DNA of 64,000 bases. It comes from Picosynechococcus sp. PCC 7003 (GTDB taxonomy: Bacteria; Cyanobacteriota; Cyanobacteriia; Cyanobacteriales; MRBY01). The notes under the pieces were generated by a model. That model saw only the letters and a program-made list of their open reading frames with translations. It was not told the origin of the DNA and did not search any database. How positions within the stretch are numbered: position 1 is the stretch's first letter; every line of letters starts with the position of its first letter. Location: assembly GCF_001693255.1 (NCBI RefSeq), contig NZ_CP016474.1:2560661-2624660 (forward strand), given 5' to 3'. Shown here one piece after another: positions 45,554 through 55,557 of this stretch. The translations under genes were made by a program, and so were the position numbers.

Positions 45554-46615
45554 CTATTTGCGGTGGGCCTGAAAATCTCGCCTGCGCCACAGTTGCCAAC
45601 CCCAGACCCCGACAATTACGGAAATAATCCCGGCATAGAGGGTGCCGCTGGGAAGCCCTGAAAAGGCGATCGCCAAACTGCCCGCCCAGAGGGTGAGGCC
45701 ATAGATAAATAAAACCGTGGTGCGATGGGAGAAGCCTGCCGCCAAAAGTCGATGGTGCAGATGTCGTTTATCCGGCTTGAAGGGGGAAGAGCCGCTACTA
45801 ATCCGCGAAAAAACCACCGTTGTCATATCGATCAAGGGCACAGCTAAAATCACATAGGGCAGGAGCACTGCCGCCGCTGCTGTTGTTTTCACGAGGCCCA
45901 CGACCCCCATGGCCGCCAGGGTAAAGCCCATAAAATAGGAGCCACCATCCCCCATAAAAATTTGGGCGGGGTTGAAGTTATAGCGCAAAAAGCCGAGAGC
46001 CGATCCCGCTAAGGCCGCTGCAATAAAAGCCACCATCGGTTCGTTGAGATAGAGAGTCGTCACCAACAGCACTGCCGCCGCAATTCCAGATACACCGGCG
46101 GCTAGACCATCAAGGCCATCAATCCAGTTAATGGCATTGGCCATGCCCACGAGCCAAATTAGAGTTAAAGGTAGGCTCAACCAGCCCACAGAAAAAACTT
46201 CCCCGGTGAAAGGAATCGTCAAAAATTCGATTTGTACTCCCATCAACCAGGCAATTCCCGCCGCGATAAATTGCATCAATAGTCGCGATAAGGCACTCAA
46301 CTCAAATAAATCGTCCCCAAAGCCAATGGCAAAAAAGGCGATCGCCCCGAAAAGCACCCCCAAGATCGGCCATTGCTCCCCAGGGAACAAAGGAGGGAAC
46401 CAATCCATCTGCCAAGCCGTCCCCAGAGACACAAGGGTGCCCGTAAAAATCGCCACGCCCCCCAAGCGCACCATCGGTCGGTCATGGACTTTCCGCTCGT
46501 TAGGGCGGTCTACCCGGCCACTCCGTAAGCCAATCGCTTTCACAATGGGGGTACTAATCAGCACCACAACCAGGGCGATCAGACTCGTGACTAAATACAA
46601 CAATTCCTTCGGCAT
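45554..46615 (-). CDS. WecA/TagO-like undecaprenyl-phosphate sugar-1-phosphate transferase
   Basis: A 353-residue polytopic membrane enzyme of the MraY/WecA family, which starts a cell-envelope glycan by transferring a HexNAc-1-phosphate to undecaprenyl phosphate. The motifs are DRPNERKVHDRPMVRLGG near residue 36, FGDD near 100, NAINWIDGLDGLAAG near 160, FMGDGGSYFMG near 220 and the catalytic histidines DKRHLHHRLL near 290. About ten membrane helices are visible. In cyanobacteria this gene serves lipopolysaccharide or capsule-like glycans. It is upstream of the cyclo-ligase gene. Confidence 0.93.
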   Translation of the reverse strand: MPKELLYLVTSLIALVVVLISTPIVKAIGLRSGRVDRPNERKVHDRPMVRLGGVAIFTGTLVSLGTAWQMDWFPPLFPGEQWPILGVLFGAIAFFAIGFGDDLFELSALSRLLMQFIAAGIAWLMGVQIEFLTIPFTGEVFSVGWLSLPLTLIWLVGMANAINWIDGLDGLAAGVSGIAAAVLLVTTLYLNEPMVAFIAAALAGSALGFLRYNFNPAQIFMGDGGSYFMGFTLAAMGVVGLVKTTAAAAVLLPYVILAVPLIDMTTVVFSRISSGSSPFKPDKRHLHHRLLAAGFSHRTTVLFIYGLTLWAGSLAIAFSGLPSGTLYAGIISVIVGVWGWQLWRRRDFQAHRK

Positions 46616-46663
46616 ATTGGCGTTGGCTAAGAACAGAGAGAGTAGGGCAAAAACCGAAACAAG

Positions 46664-46701
46664 AAAAAACTCAGGCTACCTTTTTCATTAAACCTGAGCT
46701 T
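46664..46701 (-). terminator. glyA terminator
   Basis: CTCAGG (46670-46675) and CCTGAG (46693-46698) arms followed on the minus strand by a T-run. It lies between glyA and the wecA-like gene. Confidence 0.65.
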
Positions 46702-46729
46702 TCCATTATTTAAAAAGATATTAAAGAAT

Positions 46730-48013
46730 TTAGGCGATCGCCGCTACCGGAATCTGTAAATGGGGGTAGAGGGGGAACTTCTCACAGAGATCCGCAACGC
46801 GCCCCAGACAATCCTGTTTCACCGCTTCATCATCTGGATTTAACAGACGATCCGCAATGATGTTGGCAATTTCAGCGAAGTCCACTTCCTTGAGGCCCCG
46901 GGTGGTCATCGCTGGCGAACCGAGGCGGATGCCGCTCCCAATCCAAGGCTTCTCAGGATCAAAGGGAACAGTGTTTTTATTAGCGGTGATGTTGATCTCA
47001 CTGATCAAAGCATCAGCCCGCTTCCCGTTCATGCCAATGGAGCGCATATCCACAAGCATCAGGTGGTTATCTGTCCCGTTAGAAACCAACTTAAAGCCAC
47101 GGCTGACGAGGGTATTGGCCATCGATTGGGCGTTGGCAATCACCTGGGCAGAGTAAGCTTTAAATTCCGGCTTGAGGGCTTCGCCGAAGGCCACTGCTTT
47201 ACCGGCAATGACATGCTCAAGGGGGCCACCTTGGCTACCGGGGAACACAGACTTATCAAATTTCTTGCCCAGTTCGGCGTCGCGGGTCATGATCAAACCG
47301 CCCCGGGGGCCACGTAGGGTCTTGTGGGTAGTGGTGGTAACCACATCACAGTAGGGAATTGGGTTGGGGTGATGACCGGTCGCTACCAAACCAGCGATGT
47401 GGGCAATGTCTGCCATCAGATAGGCACCCACTTCATCGGCGATCGCCCGGAACTTATCAAACTCGATAATGCGCGGGTAAGCAGAATAACCACAGATGAT
47501 CAGCTTCGGTTTTTCCCGCAGGGCAATTTCACGGATTTCATCATAATCAAGGCGTTCTGTTTCTTTATTGACGCCATATTGCACCACTTCAAACCATTTC
47601 CCCGACACATTTACTGGAGAACCGTGGGTGAGGTGACCACCATGGGAGAGATCCATCCCCATAATCTTGTCGCCGGGTTCCAGGAGCGTTAGGAACACTG
47701 CAAAGTTGGCCTGGGCGCCGGAGTGGGGTTGAACATTGGCATGGGCCGCCCCAAACAGTTCCTTGACGCGATCAATGGCAATTTGCTCTACTTGATCAAC
47801 AAATTCACAGCCGCCGTAATAACGCTTATTGGGAAGACCTTCGGCATATTTATTCGTGAGGACAGAACCCTGAGCCGCCATCACCGCTGGGGAGGTGAAG
47901 TTTTCGCTGGCGATGAGTTCGAGGTGTACCCGCTGGCGATTGAGTTCGCTGGCAATCATCCCAGCAACGACGCTATCGGTTTGGGCTAAGAAATCAAGGT
48001 TAGTTTGGGTCAC
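46730..48013 (-). CDS. glyA: Serine hydroxymethyltransferase
   Basis: A PLP enzyme that interconverts serine and glycine, moving a one-carbon unit onto tetrahydrofolate; it links to metH and the cyclo-ligase in the window. The PLP lysine lies in [14 protein letters not shown] (about residue 231 from the GTG start), and the N-terminal part has [14 protein letters not shown]. The start is taken as GTG at 48013, which follows an AAGGAAG site; a TTG nine codons upstream would add poorly conserved residues. About 427 residues, normal length. No riboswitch was recognised upstream. Confidence 0.96.
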   Translation of the reverse strand: MTQTNLDFLAQTDSVVAGMIASELNRQRVHLELIASENFTSPAVMAAQGSVLTNKYAEGLPNKRYYGGCEFVDQVEQIAIDRVKELFGAAHANVQPHSGAQANFAVFLTLLEPGDKIMGMDLSHGGHLTHGSPVNVSGKWFEVVQYGVNKETERLDYDEIREIALREKPKLIICGYSAYPRIIEFDKFRAIADEVGAYLMADIAHIAGLVATGHHPNPIPYCDVVTTTTHKTLRGPRGGLIMTRDAELGKKFDKSVFPGSQGGPLEHVIAGKAVAFGEALKPEFKAYSAQVIANAQSMANTLVSRGFKLVSNGTDNHLMLVDMRSIGMNGKRADALISEINITANKNTVPFDPEKPWIGSGIRLGSPAMTTRGLKEVDFAEIANIIADRLLNPDDEAVKQDCLGRVADLCEKFPLYPHLQIPVAAIA

Positions 48014-48253
48014 GGTGAGGTCTTCCTTTCGCAATCGCAAATAAAATTTAAAAATACTTCCTGCGGATGGCGCATTATACCATCGGCATCGCTAAAATTT
48101 TAACAAACATTCCTTGTCGAACCGGGCCCCATAGATGAAGCAATGGCTCCCAAGGTTAAGCAGTGTAGCAAGTTTAACGAATTTATCAGCAGTTCCCTTT
48201 ACAATAAAAATTAAGCAAGAGTGGTTGTTGGGTCCCATGGGAGGCAAGCTCAG

Positions 48254-48454
48254 ATGTTGATGATCCTTACGGATGGACAGATCTTACCCACTGATCAAGT
48301 GTGCCAGGGTTGTTTGATGGCTGATCAGAGTGGCACCCCCCGCGTGCGCCAGGGCAAATTATGTTGTGGTCATCTCATTAATGGCAATTTGCCTAAGGTA
48401 GCGACAACCTATGAGTGCCAAATGGGTTTTCGGATTGCCGACGTTGGTGATTAG
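48254..48454 (+). CDS. Small Cys-rich protein, conserved in cyanobacteria
   Basis: A protein of about 66 residues starting at the ATG at 48254; an ATG two codons on is also possible. Five cysteines: CQGC at 17-20, CC at 37-38 and one at 55 in YECQMGFRIAD. The pattern suggests a zinc-ribbon or disulfide core. Similar small proteins occur in other cyanobacteria as far as I recall, with no function known. There is a GGGAGG site upstream. It is flanked by glyA (divergent) and aqpZ (convergent). Confidence 0.7.
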   Translation: MLMILTDGQILPTDQVCQGCLMADQSGTPRVRQGKLCCGHLINGNLPKVATTYECQMGFRIADVGD

Positions 48455-48493
48455 GCTTTCTGTTTCCAGTCAATTTCATTCAAAATACTAATC

Positions 48494-48536
48494 ACAAAAA
48501 TCCCCCAAATTTTGAACAGTCAAGCAATGGGGGAAA
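48494..48536 (-). terminator. aqpZ terminator
   Basis: TCCCCC and GGGGGA arms (48501-48506 and 48529-48534) with a T-rich run on the minus strand, directly after aqpZ. Confidence 0.65.
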
Positions 48537-48566
48537 TATTAGGTAGAAATTATTTATCGGGCAGGT

Positions 48567-49322
48567 CTAGGCGATTTTCGGGGCCTCAGTGCCCTTTGTA
48601 TCTTTTGATTCACTAAAGAAAGTGCTATAGGCATATCCAGCGACGATCGCCCCAAAAATCGGTGCTACCCAAAAGAGCCACAGTTGACCGATTAATTCAA
48701 CGTTGCCACAAAACAGAGCAACCCCCGTACTCCGGGCTGGATTGACCGAGGTATTTGTGATCGGAATACTGATCAAGTGAATCAAGGTTAAACCCAGACC
48801 AATGGCGACTGGAGCGAAACCAGCTGGAGCACGACGATCTGTGGAACCCAAAATAATCATCAGAAACATAAAGGTCATGACAATTTCGGTAATTAAAGCC
48901 GCGAGTAAGCCATAACCCCCTGGAGAATGGCTACCAAAGCCGTTGGTGGCCAGGGGATTCGAACCCGATAAATCTAAAGCGCCATTCCCGCTACCAACGA
49001 TTAGAATAACAAGGCCGGCTAGAGCCCCTCCCAGCACTTGGGCAATGATATAAGGCAGTAATTCTTTGCCTGGTAAGCGTTTGGCCGCCCATAATCCAAA
49101 GGATACTGCCGGGTTAAAATGCCCCCCGGAAATATGTCCAAAAGCGTAGGCACCAGTGACAACGGTTAAACCAAAGGCGAGGGAAACTCCGAGAAAGCCT
49201 AGACCTAGCCCATTAGAAGGGTCGTTGTCAGACAGGGCAACGACAGCGGCAAAAACAGCACTACCACATCCTCCCAGGACTAACCAGAACGTTCCTAGAA
49301 ATTCCGCAAGATATTTTTTCAT
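48567..49322 (-). CDS. aqpZ: Aquaporin Z
   Basis: A 251-residue water channel of the MIP family in the inner membrane. The two NPA motifs are intact at about 70-72 (GGHFNPAVS) and 194-196 (SVNPARSTG). His182 and Arg197 match the selectivity filter of the strict water channel AqpZ rather than a glycerol facilitator. Six membrane helices are visible. In cyanobacteria AqpZ serves volume regulation after osmotic shock. A complementary point is that mscL, another osmotic-release channel, is broken elsewhere in this window. It stands alone with its own terminator. Confidence 0.95.
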   Translation of the reverse strand: MKKYLAEFLGTFWLVLGGCGSAVFAAVVALSDNDPSNGLGLGFLGVSLAFGLTVVTGAYAFGHISGGHFNPAVSFGLWAAKRLPGKELLPYIIAQVLGGALAGLVILIVGSGNGALDLSGSNPLATNGFGSHSPGGYGLLAALITEIVMTFMFLMIILGSTDRRAPAGFAPVAIGLGLTLIHLISIPITNTSVNPARSTGVALFCGNVELIGQLWLFWVAPIFGAIVAGYAYSTFFSESKDTKGTEAPKIA

Positions 49323-49495
49323 ATTGTTTTGTGACTCACAAACAAGACTGCAGACGTAATTGTCTGCTTAGAATTCTATATAGCTATGATTTCTTTATAA
49401 AAATTTATTGAATCGTTTTAAAAGGGGGGTTTTGCGCCCGCAGAGAGCGATCATCGCTTTTTTTGAGGTTTTTCCCATCGCATCTAAAAAAAGGC

Positions 49496-50617
49496 TTACC
49501 TGGAACTTTGCAACACCAGGCCAGAGGCGATCGCCATCACGATCAAGTTGGGTAACCAGGCCGCCAAAATAGGGGGCAGATACCCGGCTACGCCCACGGA
49601 ACTGATCATAAAAGCGAGAAAATAATACCCAAAGATCAACCCCACACAGAGGCCAAACCCCGTGGCTTTCCCGGCACTCTGGGGCCGCAAACCAATGGCT
49701 GCCCCCACCACACCCAGGGCGAGACAAATAAAAGGAAACGAAATTTTTTCTTGGAACCGCACCCGCAACTTACGCAACCAGGCTTCATCCCGGTCAGGGT
49801 CAGCGGCGACGGTCTGCATATATTGTCGGAGCTGGGCTAGGCTCATATCTTCGTGCTTGGGTAATTCTTCGTCCACCCGCAGTTCGTTACTGAGTTGGAT
49901 TTGGTGGCGGTCGAAGCGCAGCACATTGCGATAGGAACCATCGGCATTAATAAAGTAGATAATGCCATTTTGAAAACTCCATTGATTGCGAGCCAGATCC
50001 CAGCCAGCAGCTTCGGCGGTGACAATTTGGTTGAGGCTGCCATTAGAGCGGTCGATAATCGTCAGATCCTTCATTTGCTGCCCATCAAATTCGGCGGCAT
50101 AAAATAAGCGTTTGAGGACGTCATCTTCGCCATATTCGGGATAAATAATTTTTTCGTCCCGAAAGGGGGCCTGTTTCTGGAGGAATGCCTGCTCTAGGGT
50201 TTGGGTGGCCTGGGCATTGGCGAGGGGAATGACTTGATCTTTAAAAACAAAAGTAATTGTTGTAGCAAAGATGCTAAACAACAAGGCAGGCAACACAAGA
50301 CGATAAACACTGATGCCGAGGCTGCGGAGAGCGATAATTTCACTATCTCCCGACAGACGACTGTAAACAATGAGGGTGGCCAAGAGCACCGCCATGGGCA
50401 GGGCAAAACCGATAAATTCAGGCATTTTTAGGGCCATCACCTTTAGAGCCACATCAAAGAGCAACCGAGATTCTCGCACCTGGGCCAAGAGATCAAAGAG
50501 GCTACCGACGGCGATCCCCAGGGCGGAAAATAGCCCCAGGCCAAATGCAAAAGCTAGATTGAGTTCACCGATGATGTAGCGGTCTAAAACGGAGAAGTTC
50601 TTGAGCAAAGATTTCAT
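49496..50617 (-). CDS. LptF/LptG-family permease
   Basis: A 373-residue inner-membrane permease of the YjgP/YjgQ (LptF/G) family, which with LptB extracts lipopolysaccharide from the inner membrane. The N terminus LDRYIIGELNLAFAFGLGLFSALG and the LSGDSEIIALRSLGIS segment are the family hallmarks. A central periplasmic beta-rich domain lies between helices 3 and 4. Cyanobacteria often have one such protein that probably works as a homodimer. The start overlaps the stop of the upstream TPR gene by 4 bases (ATGA), so the pair is translationally coupled. Confidence 0.9.
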   Translation of the reverse strand: MKSLLKNFSVLDRYIIGELNLAFAFGLGLFSALGIAVGSLFDLLAQVRESRLLFDVALKVMALKMPEFIGFALPMAVLLATLIVYSRLSGDSEIIALRSLGISVYRLVLPALLFSIFATTITFVFKDQVIPLANAQATQTLEQAFLQKQAPFRDEKIIYPEYGEDDVLKRLFYAAEFDGQQMKDLTIIDRSNGSLNQIVTAEAAGWDLARNQWSFQNGIIYFINADGSYRNVLRFDRHQIQLSNELRVDEELPKHEDMSLAQLRQYMQTVAADPDRDEAWLRKLRVRFQEKISFPFICLALGVVGAAIGLRPQSAGKATGFGLCVGLIFGYYFLAFMISSVGVAGYLPPILAAWLPNLIVMAIASGLVLQSSR

Positions 50618-51744
50618 TGAAGCGGCAGGGTGGCAATGGCTTGGGTGAAGTCGTTGATATTGTGGTTCAATTCTTTGGCGATCGCCAATCCCCTTTGGAA
50701 CGCAACAAGGGCATCGGGGTAGCGGCCCGCCTGTTCATAGAGGGTGCCGAGGGTACGGTAGGTTTCCATCATCCCAAAGCGGTTATAGCTAGACTCTTGG
50801 ACGGTGATCAGTTGTTCGTAGACCTGGACGCCAGCGGTGTTTTTCTCCTGGGCCAGGTAAAGGGTCGCCAACTGGGTGAGGGCACTTTCGGCGGCGTCAA
50901 AATACCCCAGTTCCCAGGCGAGGGTAAAGGCATCGCGGCTAAAGCTCACGGCTTGGGGATAGTCCTGGAGTTGCCCGTAGTTAGCAGCGATTTGCTGGTA
51001 GGTGCGGATCAGTTGGGGCAGGTTTTGTTCTTGGAAATAAACAGGGGTGAGTTGCCGCTGTTGGGCGATCGCCTTTGCTGGTTGCTGGGTTTGTTCATAG
51101 AGGGCGGCGAGTTGTTCCCGGTCGGCATCCGTCAGGGCGTTGAGGGTTTCAATTTCTTCTAGGGCAGCGAGGGCGGCGTCAGTGTTGAACCAATCTAGGG
51201 CCAGTTGGGTAATCAGGCGCAAAATTTCCGGTTTATAAGGATCTTCAAGGGTCTCTAGGTGCTGCCGATAAAGGGCGATCGCCCGTTGGGAATCGCGAAT
51301 TTGTTCATAGGCCGTGGCCAGGGGCAGCAGGAGGTTATAGTCTTGGGGGAAATCTTGCTGTTCGATGGCCACCAAACGTTCGGTGATGATTTCTACTGGC
51401 TCCGTTTGGTTGTCTTCCCAGGCGATCGCCCCAATCCGCCCTAGGCTTTCAACTTCGGCCTGGCGATCCGGTAAAACTTGCCGTAACTGCAGTTGCCGCC
51501 ACCACCGGGAAAAAGCCGCATCTTTGTTGCCCTCGGCCCATCGCTCAAACCCCTCGGCCTCTAGGGTGATAATTTCTTGGGTCAGTTGGGTGGCTTGGGA
51601 CTCACTCAAAGGGCGATCGCCTTGCTGTGCGGGGAGCAAAGAATCCTGAATTGGCCCTACCAAAGACGCCGCCGAAACCTGCCCGGCCCCCATCATTAAG
51701 CTGAGGCTAAGAAAAAGCAAAAGTTTGCGATAACAATTGGTCAT
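50614..51744 (-). CDS. Exported TPR-repeat protein coupled to the LPS permease
   Basis: A 376-residue protein with a signal peptide (about 1-25, MTNCYRKLLLFLSLSLMMGAGQVSA) followed by tetratricopeptide repeats throughout (for example LATAYEQIRDSQRAIALYRQHLE and YRTLGTLYEQAGRYPDALVAFQRGLAIAKELN). The mature protein would be a periplasmic scaffold. Its stop overlaps the LptF/G start by 4 bases, so it may help the envelope transport machine. This role is inferred from location only. It diverges from ppk. Confidence 0.85.
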   Translation of the reverse strand: MTNCYRKLLLFLSLSLMMGAGQVSAASLVGPIQDSLLPAQQGDRPLSESQATQLTQEIITLEAEGFERWAEGNKDAAFSRWWRQLQLRQVLPDRQAEVESLGRIGAIAWEDNQTEPVEIITERLVAIEQQDFPQDYNLLLPLATAYEQIRDSQRAIALYRQHLETLEDPYKPEILRLITQLALDWFNTDAALAALEEIETLNALTDADREQLAALYEQTQQPAKAIAQQRQLTPVYFQEQNLPQLIRTYQQIAANYGQLQDYPQAVSFSRDAFTLAWELGYFDAAESALTQLATLYLAQEKNTAGVQVYEQLITVQESSYNRFGMMETYRTLGTLYEQAGRYPDALVAFQRGLAIAKELNHNINDFTQAIATLPLQ

Positions 51745-51814
51745 GGGGTTTACTCTATTAACAATGGCGAGAAAGGCTTCCCGTCACAGTTTCGATCCTC
51801 TGCATAAAAAGTAT

Positions 51815-53971
51815 ATGTCCTCTGCGAAAACCGCCAGTAAACTCAAAACTGACCTCGATAATCCGCAATATTATTTTAATCGGGAACTCAGTTGGCTTGA
51901 ATTTAACCGCCGCGTGCTCAGCGAGGGATTAGACGACCGCAACGTACTCCTAGAGCGCCTCAAATTTCTGGCCATTTTTAGCAATAACCTCGACGAATTT
52001 TTCATGGTGCGGGTTGCCGGACTGAAGCAACAAGTAGAAGCTGGGGTCAGCAAACTCTCCTTTGATGGACGCAATCCCGCCGAACAACTCCAGGACATCT
52101 ACGAACGCCTCAAACCCCTCGTCCAACTCCAAGACCAACATTTTCAACACACCCTCAAGCCCCTCCTCGCCCAAGAAGGGATTTACCTCGTTGATTACCT
52201 CGACCTCAACCGGGAACAACGGAACTATCTCCATGATTTTTATCGGGAGCATATTTTTCCCGTCCTAACGCCCCTCGCCGTTGATCCGAGTCACCCATTC
52301 CCCCACATTTCTAACCTCAGTCTCAACCTCGCGGTGGTGATCAAAGAACCAGAAAACGAGCAACAGGAAAGATTTGCCCGGGTCAAGGTGCCGGGAAATT
52401 TCCCCCGGTTTGTCACGCTACCACCAGAGCTTTGCTATTACCCTGACCAAGAACAAGCGATTTGGGTCGGGGTGCCCATCGAACAGGTGATCGCCCATAA
52501 TCTGGATACCCTATTCCCCCAGATGAATATCCAGGAGTGCTATGCCTTTCGGGTGACCCGCAATGCTTCCCTCTCAGTAGAAGAAGATGAAGCTGATGAT
52601 TTGATGATCGCCATCGAGGAACAGTTACATAAGCGGCGTTTTAGTGGCTCTGTGGTGCGCTTGGAAATTCACCATTCCATGCCAGAAGATGTGCGACAAA
52701 TGCTGATCAAGGAAATGGATCTCCAGGACATTGATGTCTATGAGGTAGAAGGCTTAATTGGCTTGGATTCTTTATTTACCTTCTTGGGTTTACCCCTCAA
52801 GCGTCTCAAGGATAAACCTTGGTCACCCACCGCCCCCGCCTGGCTCGATGCAGGTAAAGGCAGCCGTTCTTCAGAGGAATTTGAGCCGGACTTTTTTGAG
52901 CTGATTCGCCAAGGCGATCGCCTTCTGCACCACCCCTACCATTCCTTTTCAGCCACCGTCCAAGCCTTTATTACCCAGGCGGCGAAGGATCCCGACGTGC
53001 TGGCGATTAAAATGACCCTCTATCGAACCTCCGGCGATTCTCCGATTATTCAGTCCCTCATCGAAGCCGCCCAAAATGGGAAGCAGGTGGCGGTATTAGT
53101 GGAACTCAAAGCCCGCTTTGACGAAGAAAATAACATTAACTGGGCGAGAACCCTCGAACAAAAAGGGGTTCATGTGGTCTATGGCCTGGCTGGGCTAAAA
53201 ACCCATACCAAAATTGTCCTGGTGGTGCGCCAAGAGAAAAAGAAAAAAATTCGCCGCTACGTCCACATTGGCACCGGCAACTACAACCCAAAAACCGCCC
53301 GCCTCTATACGGATCTGGGGCTACTGAGTTGCCGGGAAGATTTAGGGGCAGACCTCACGGATTTGTTTAATTTCCTCACGGGCTATTCCCGCCAAAATTC
53401 CTACCGAAAGTTACTGGTGGCCCCCGTCACCCTCAGGCCCCGCATGGTAGCGATGATTGAGCGGGAGATTGCCCACGTCAAAAATGGCGGCAGTGGACGG
53501 ATCGTCGCGAAAATGAACTCCCTGGTTGATCGTGAAATGATCCAAACCCTTTATCGGGCGTCCCAAGCGGGAGTGGAAATTGATCTGATCGTGCGGGGGA
53601 TTTGTTGTCTGCGCCCCGGTGTCGAAGGCCTTAGTGAAAATATCCGCGTCATCAGTATTATTGGGCGTTTTTTGGAACACTCGCGCATTTACTATTTCCA
53701 GAATGATGGGGCTGAGGAAATGTATATCGGTAGTGCCGATTGGATGACCCGGAACCTGAGTCGTCGGGTAGAAGCGGTGGCCCCCGTAGAAGATCCCAAG
53801 TTAATTGGTGATCTCAACGAAATTCTGGGGATTATGTTGTCTGATAACCGTTTATCTTGGCAGCTCCAGAAGGATGGCCATTATCGCCAAAAGGAACCCC
53901 ATGCAGATGGCCACAGCGATAGCACCCACGATATTTTGATGCAGATGGCTCTCCAGGACAGCTTAGATTAA
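51815..53971 (+). CDS. ppk: Polyphosphate kinase 1
   Basis: Makes inorganic polyphosphate from ATP and can run in reverse. The start is taken at the ATG at 51815, giving about 718 residues; open frame upstream reaches 51737 but overlaps the divergent TPR gene. The N domain begins QYYFNRELSWLEFNRRVL. The autophosphorylated His lies in GLAGLKTHTKIVLVVR (about residues 469-484), and YVHIGTGNYNPKTARLYTDLGLLS follows. The second His motif region GRFLEHSRIYYFQNDGAEEMYIGSADWM is intact. Probably relevant to phosphate storage; no phosphate-box was identified upstream. Confidence 0.96.
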   Translation: MSSAKTASKLKTDLDNPQYYFNRELSWLEFNRRVLSEGLDDRNVLLERLKFLAIFSNNLDEFFMVRVAGLKQQVEAGVSKLSFDGRNPAEQLQDIYERLKPLVQLQDQHFQHTLKPLLAQEGIYLVDYLDLNREQRNYLHDFYREHIFPVLTPLAVDPSHPFPHISNLSLNLAVVIKEPENEQQERFARVKVPGNFPRFVTLPPELCYYPDQEQAIWVGVPIEQVIAHNLDTLFPQMNIQECYAFRVTRNASLSVEEDEADDLMIAIEEQLHKRRFSGSVVRLEIHHSMPEDVRQMLIKEMDLQDIDVYEVEGLIGLDSLFTFLGLPLKRLKDKPWSPTAPAWLDAGKGSRSSEEFEPDFFELIRQGDRLLHHPYHSFSATVQAFITQAAKDPDVLAIKMTLYRTSGDSPIIQSLIEAAQNGKQVAVLVELKARFDEENNINWARTLEQKGVHVVYGLAGLKTHTKIVLVVRQEKKKKIRRYVHIGTGNYNPKTARLYTDLGLLSCREDLGADLTDLFNFLTGYSRQNSYRKLLVAPVTLRPRMVAMIEREIAHVKNGGSGRIVAKMNSLVDREMIQTLYRASQAGVEIDLIVRGICCLRPGVEGLSENIRVISIIGRFLEHSRIYYFQNDGAEEMYIGSADWMTRNLSRRVEAVAPVEDPKLIGDLNEILGIMLSDNRLSWQLQKDGHYRQKEPHADGHSDSTHDILMQMALQDSLD

Positions 53972-54048
53972 TTTTCGTTGCAGAGAGTTGTGAATTCTGT
54001 GGTAGCATTCTAGCGCTTTTGGCTTGAACTTTTTGTTACGGAGACACA

Positions 54049-55542
54049 TTGAATTTAAGCGTTTTAAAACGGGAATGGTTTGCTAATGTGCGGGCCGATA
54101 TTCTGGCGGGTGCAGTGGTGGGATTGGCTTTGATCCCAGAGGCGATCGCCTTTTCAATCATCGCTGGGGTTGATCCGAAGGTGGGTCTATATGCTTCGTT
54201 TATCATCGCGGTGATGACGGCCTTTCTGGGAGGTAGACCCGGTTCCATTTCAGCAGCCACAGGAGCGATGGCCCTGTTGATGATTGATCTGGTGAAAGAT
54301 CATGGGTTGGAATATTTGTTTGCGACGACCCTCTTGACAGGGGTGATTCAGCTGATCTTTGGGTTTCTCAAACTGGGTCGCCAGATGAAATATGTGCCGC
54401 GAGCGGTGGTCTTGGGCTATGTGAATGCTTTGGCGGTGTTGATTTTCTTGGCCCAACTGCCCCAACTGATCGGAAAATCACCAATGGTTTATATGCTCAC
54501 GGCGTTGTCCCTGGGGATTATCTATGGTTTACCGCGGCTAACAACGGTGGTGCCCTCGCCCCTAGTGACCTTGGCCGTGATGACGGTGGCGGCGATCGCC
54601 TTAAATTTAGATGTTCCGACAGTGGGCGATATGGGCGAACTGCCCACGGCCTTGCCTTTCTTCCGTTTGCCCCAGGTGCCCCTGAACTGGGAGACGCTAC
54701 AGATTATTTTCCCCTACGCAATCACCCTCGCCATTGTTGGCCTCCTGGCCTCATTCTTGACCGCTTCTCTGGTGGATGAGTTGACCGATACCCCCAGTGA
54801 CAAAAATCAAGAGGCGAAGGGACAGGGCTTTGCCAACATTATTACGGCGTTTTTTGGGGGCATGGCGGGCTGCGGCATGATTGGCCAATCGGTGATCAAT
54901 GTCCAGTCCGGTGGTCGGGGCCGTTTATCAACCCTATGTGCAGGGATTTTTCTGTTAATTGCGATTTTGGGTCTCCAGGATTGGGTGCAGCAGATGCCGA
55001 TGGCGGCCTTGGTGGCGATTATGATCATGGTCTCTATCGGGACGTTCCGCTGGTCTTCTCTTAAAAATCTGTCCCGTCTGCCGCGCAGTGAATCCATGGT
55101 GATGCTGACGACGATGACAGTGATTATCTTGACCCGCAATTTTGCCCTGGGAGTCGCGACGGGTATTGTGATGAGTACGGTCTTTTTCTCCAATAAAATT
55201 GCGCAAGTCGTCTTGGTGGACAAGCGGGTTGAAGCCGGGGGCGATCGCCATGTTTATACCGTCCGGGGGCAAATCTTTTTTGTCTCTAAGGAAGAATTTT
55301 TTGACGCCTTTAACTTTGAAGAAGTCGTCGATGAAGTCGTCATTGATCTCAGTGCAGCCCACCTCTGGGATCAAGGGGCTGTGGAAATGCTCGACCGCAT
55401 TGTGGCAAAGTTTCACCGCACAGGGGCAGAAGTGGAGTTACTGGGTCTCAACGCCGAAAGTGCAAAACTGGTAGATAAGCTGGCCACCTATAGTAAAAAG
55501 CACACCGCGAAAGCGACCCCGGCTCCCGTAGACGTTTCTTGA
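54049..55542 (+). CDS. SulP-family anion transporter (SLC26-like)
   Basis: A 497-residue inner-membrane transporter of the SulP family, with about 10-14 helices and a C-terminal cytoplasmic STAS domain (about 400-490, [27 protein letters not shown]). The N terminus [36 protein letters not shown] is the family signature. The substrate may be sulfate, bicarbonate or another anion; it is not the BicA type I recall. The start is a TTG at 54049 behind GGAG. A two-domain universal stress protein follows 15 bases later, so the two are one operon, which suggests that the Usp regulates transport. Confidence 0.9.
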   Translation: MNLSVLKREWFANVRADILAGAVVGLALIPEAIAFSIIAGVDPKVGLYASFIIAVMTAFLGGRPGSISAATGAMALLMIDLVKDHGLEYLFATTLLTGVIQLIFGFLKLGRQMKYVPRAVVLGYVNALAVLIFLAQLPQLIGKSPMVYMLTALSLGIIYGLPRLTTVVPSPLVTLAVMTVAAIALNLDVPTVGDMGELPTALPFFRLPQVPLNWETLQIIFPYAITLAIVGLLASFLTASLVDELTDTPSDKNQEAKGQGFANIITAFFGGMAGCGMIGQSVINVQSGGRGRLSTLCAGIFLLIAILGLQDWVQQMPMAALVAIMIMVSIGTFRWSSLKNLSRLPRSESMVMLTTMTVIILTRNFALGVATGIVMSTVFFSNKIAQVVLVDKRVEAGGDRHVYTVRGQIFFVSKEEFFDAFNFEEVVDEVVIDLSAAHLWDQGAVEMLDRIVAKFHRTGAEVELLGLNAESAKLVDKLATYSKKHTAKATPAPVDVS

Positions 55543-55557
55543 GAACCTTAAAGAATC

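Noticed and set aside
48953-48966. GGGGATTCGAACCC, resembling a tRNA T-arm
   Set aside because: It lies inside the aqpZ reading frame and there is no matching acceptor or anticodon arm nearby.
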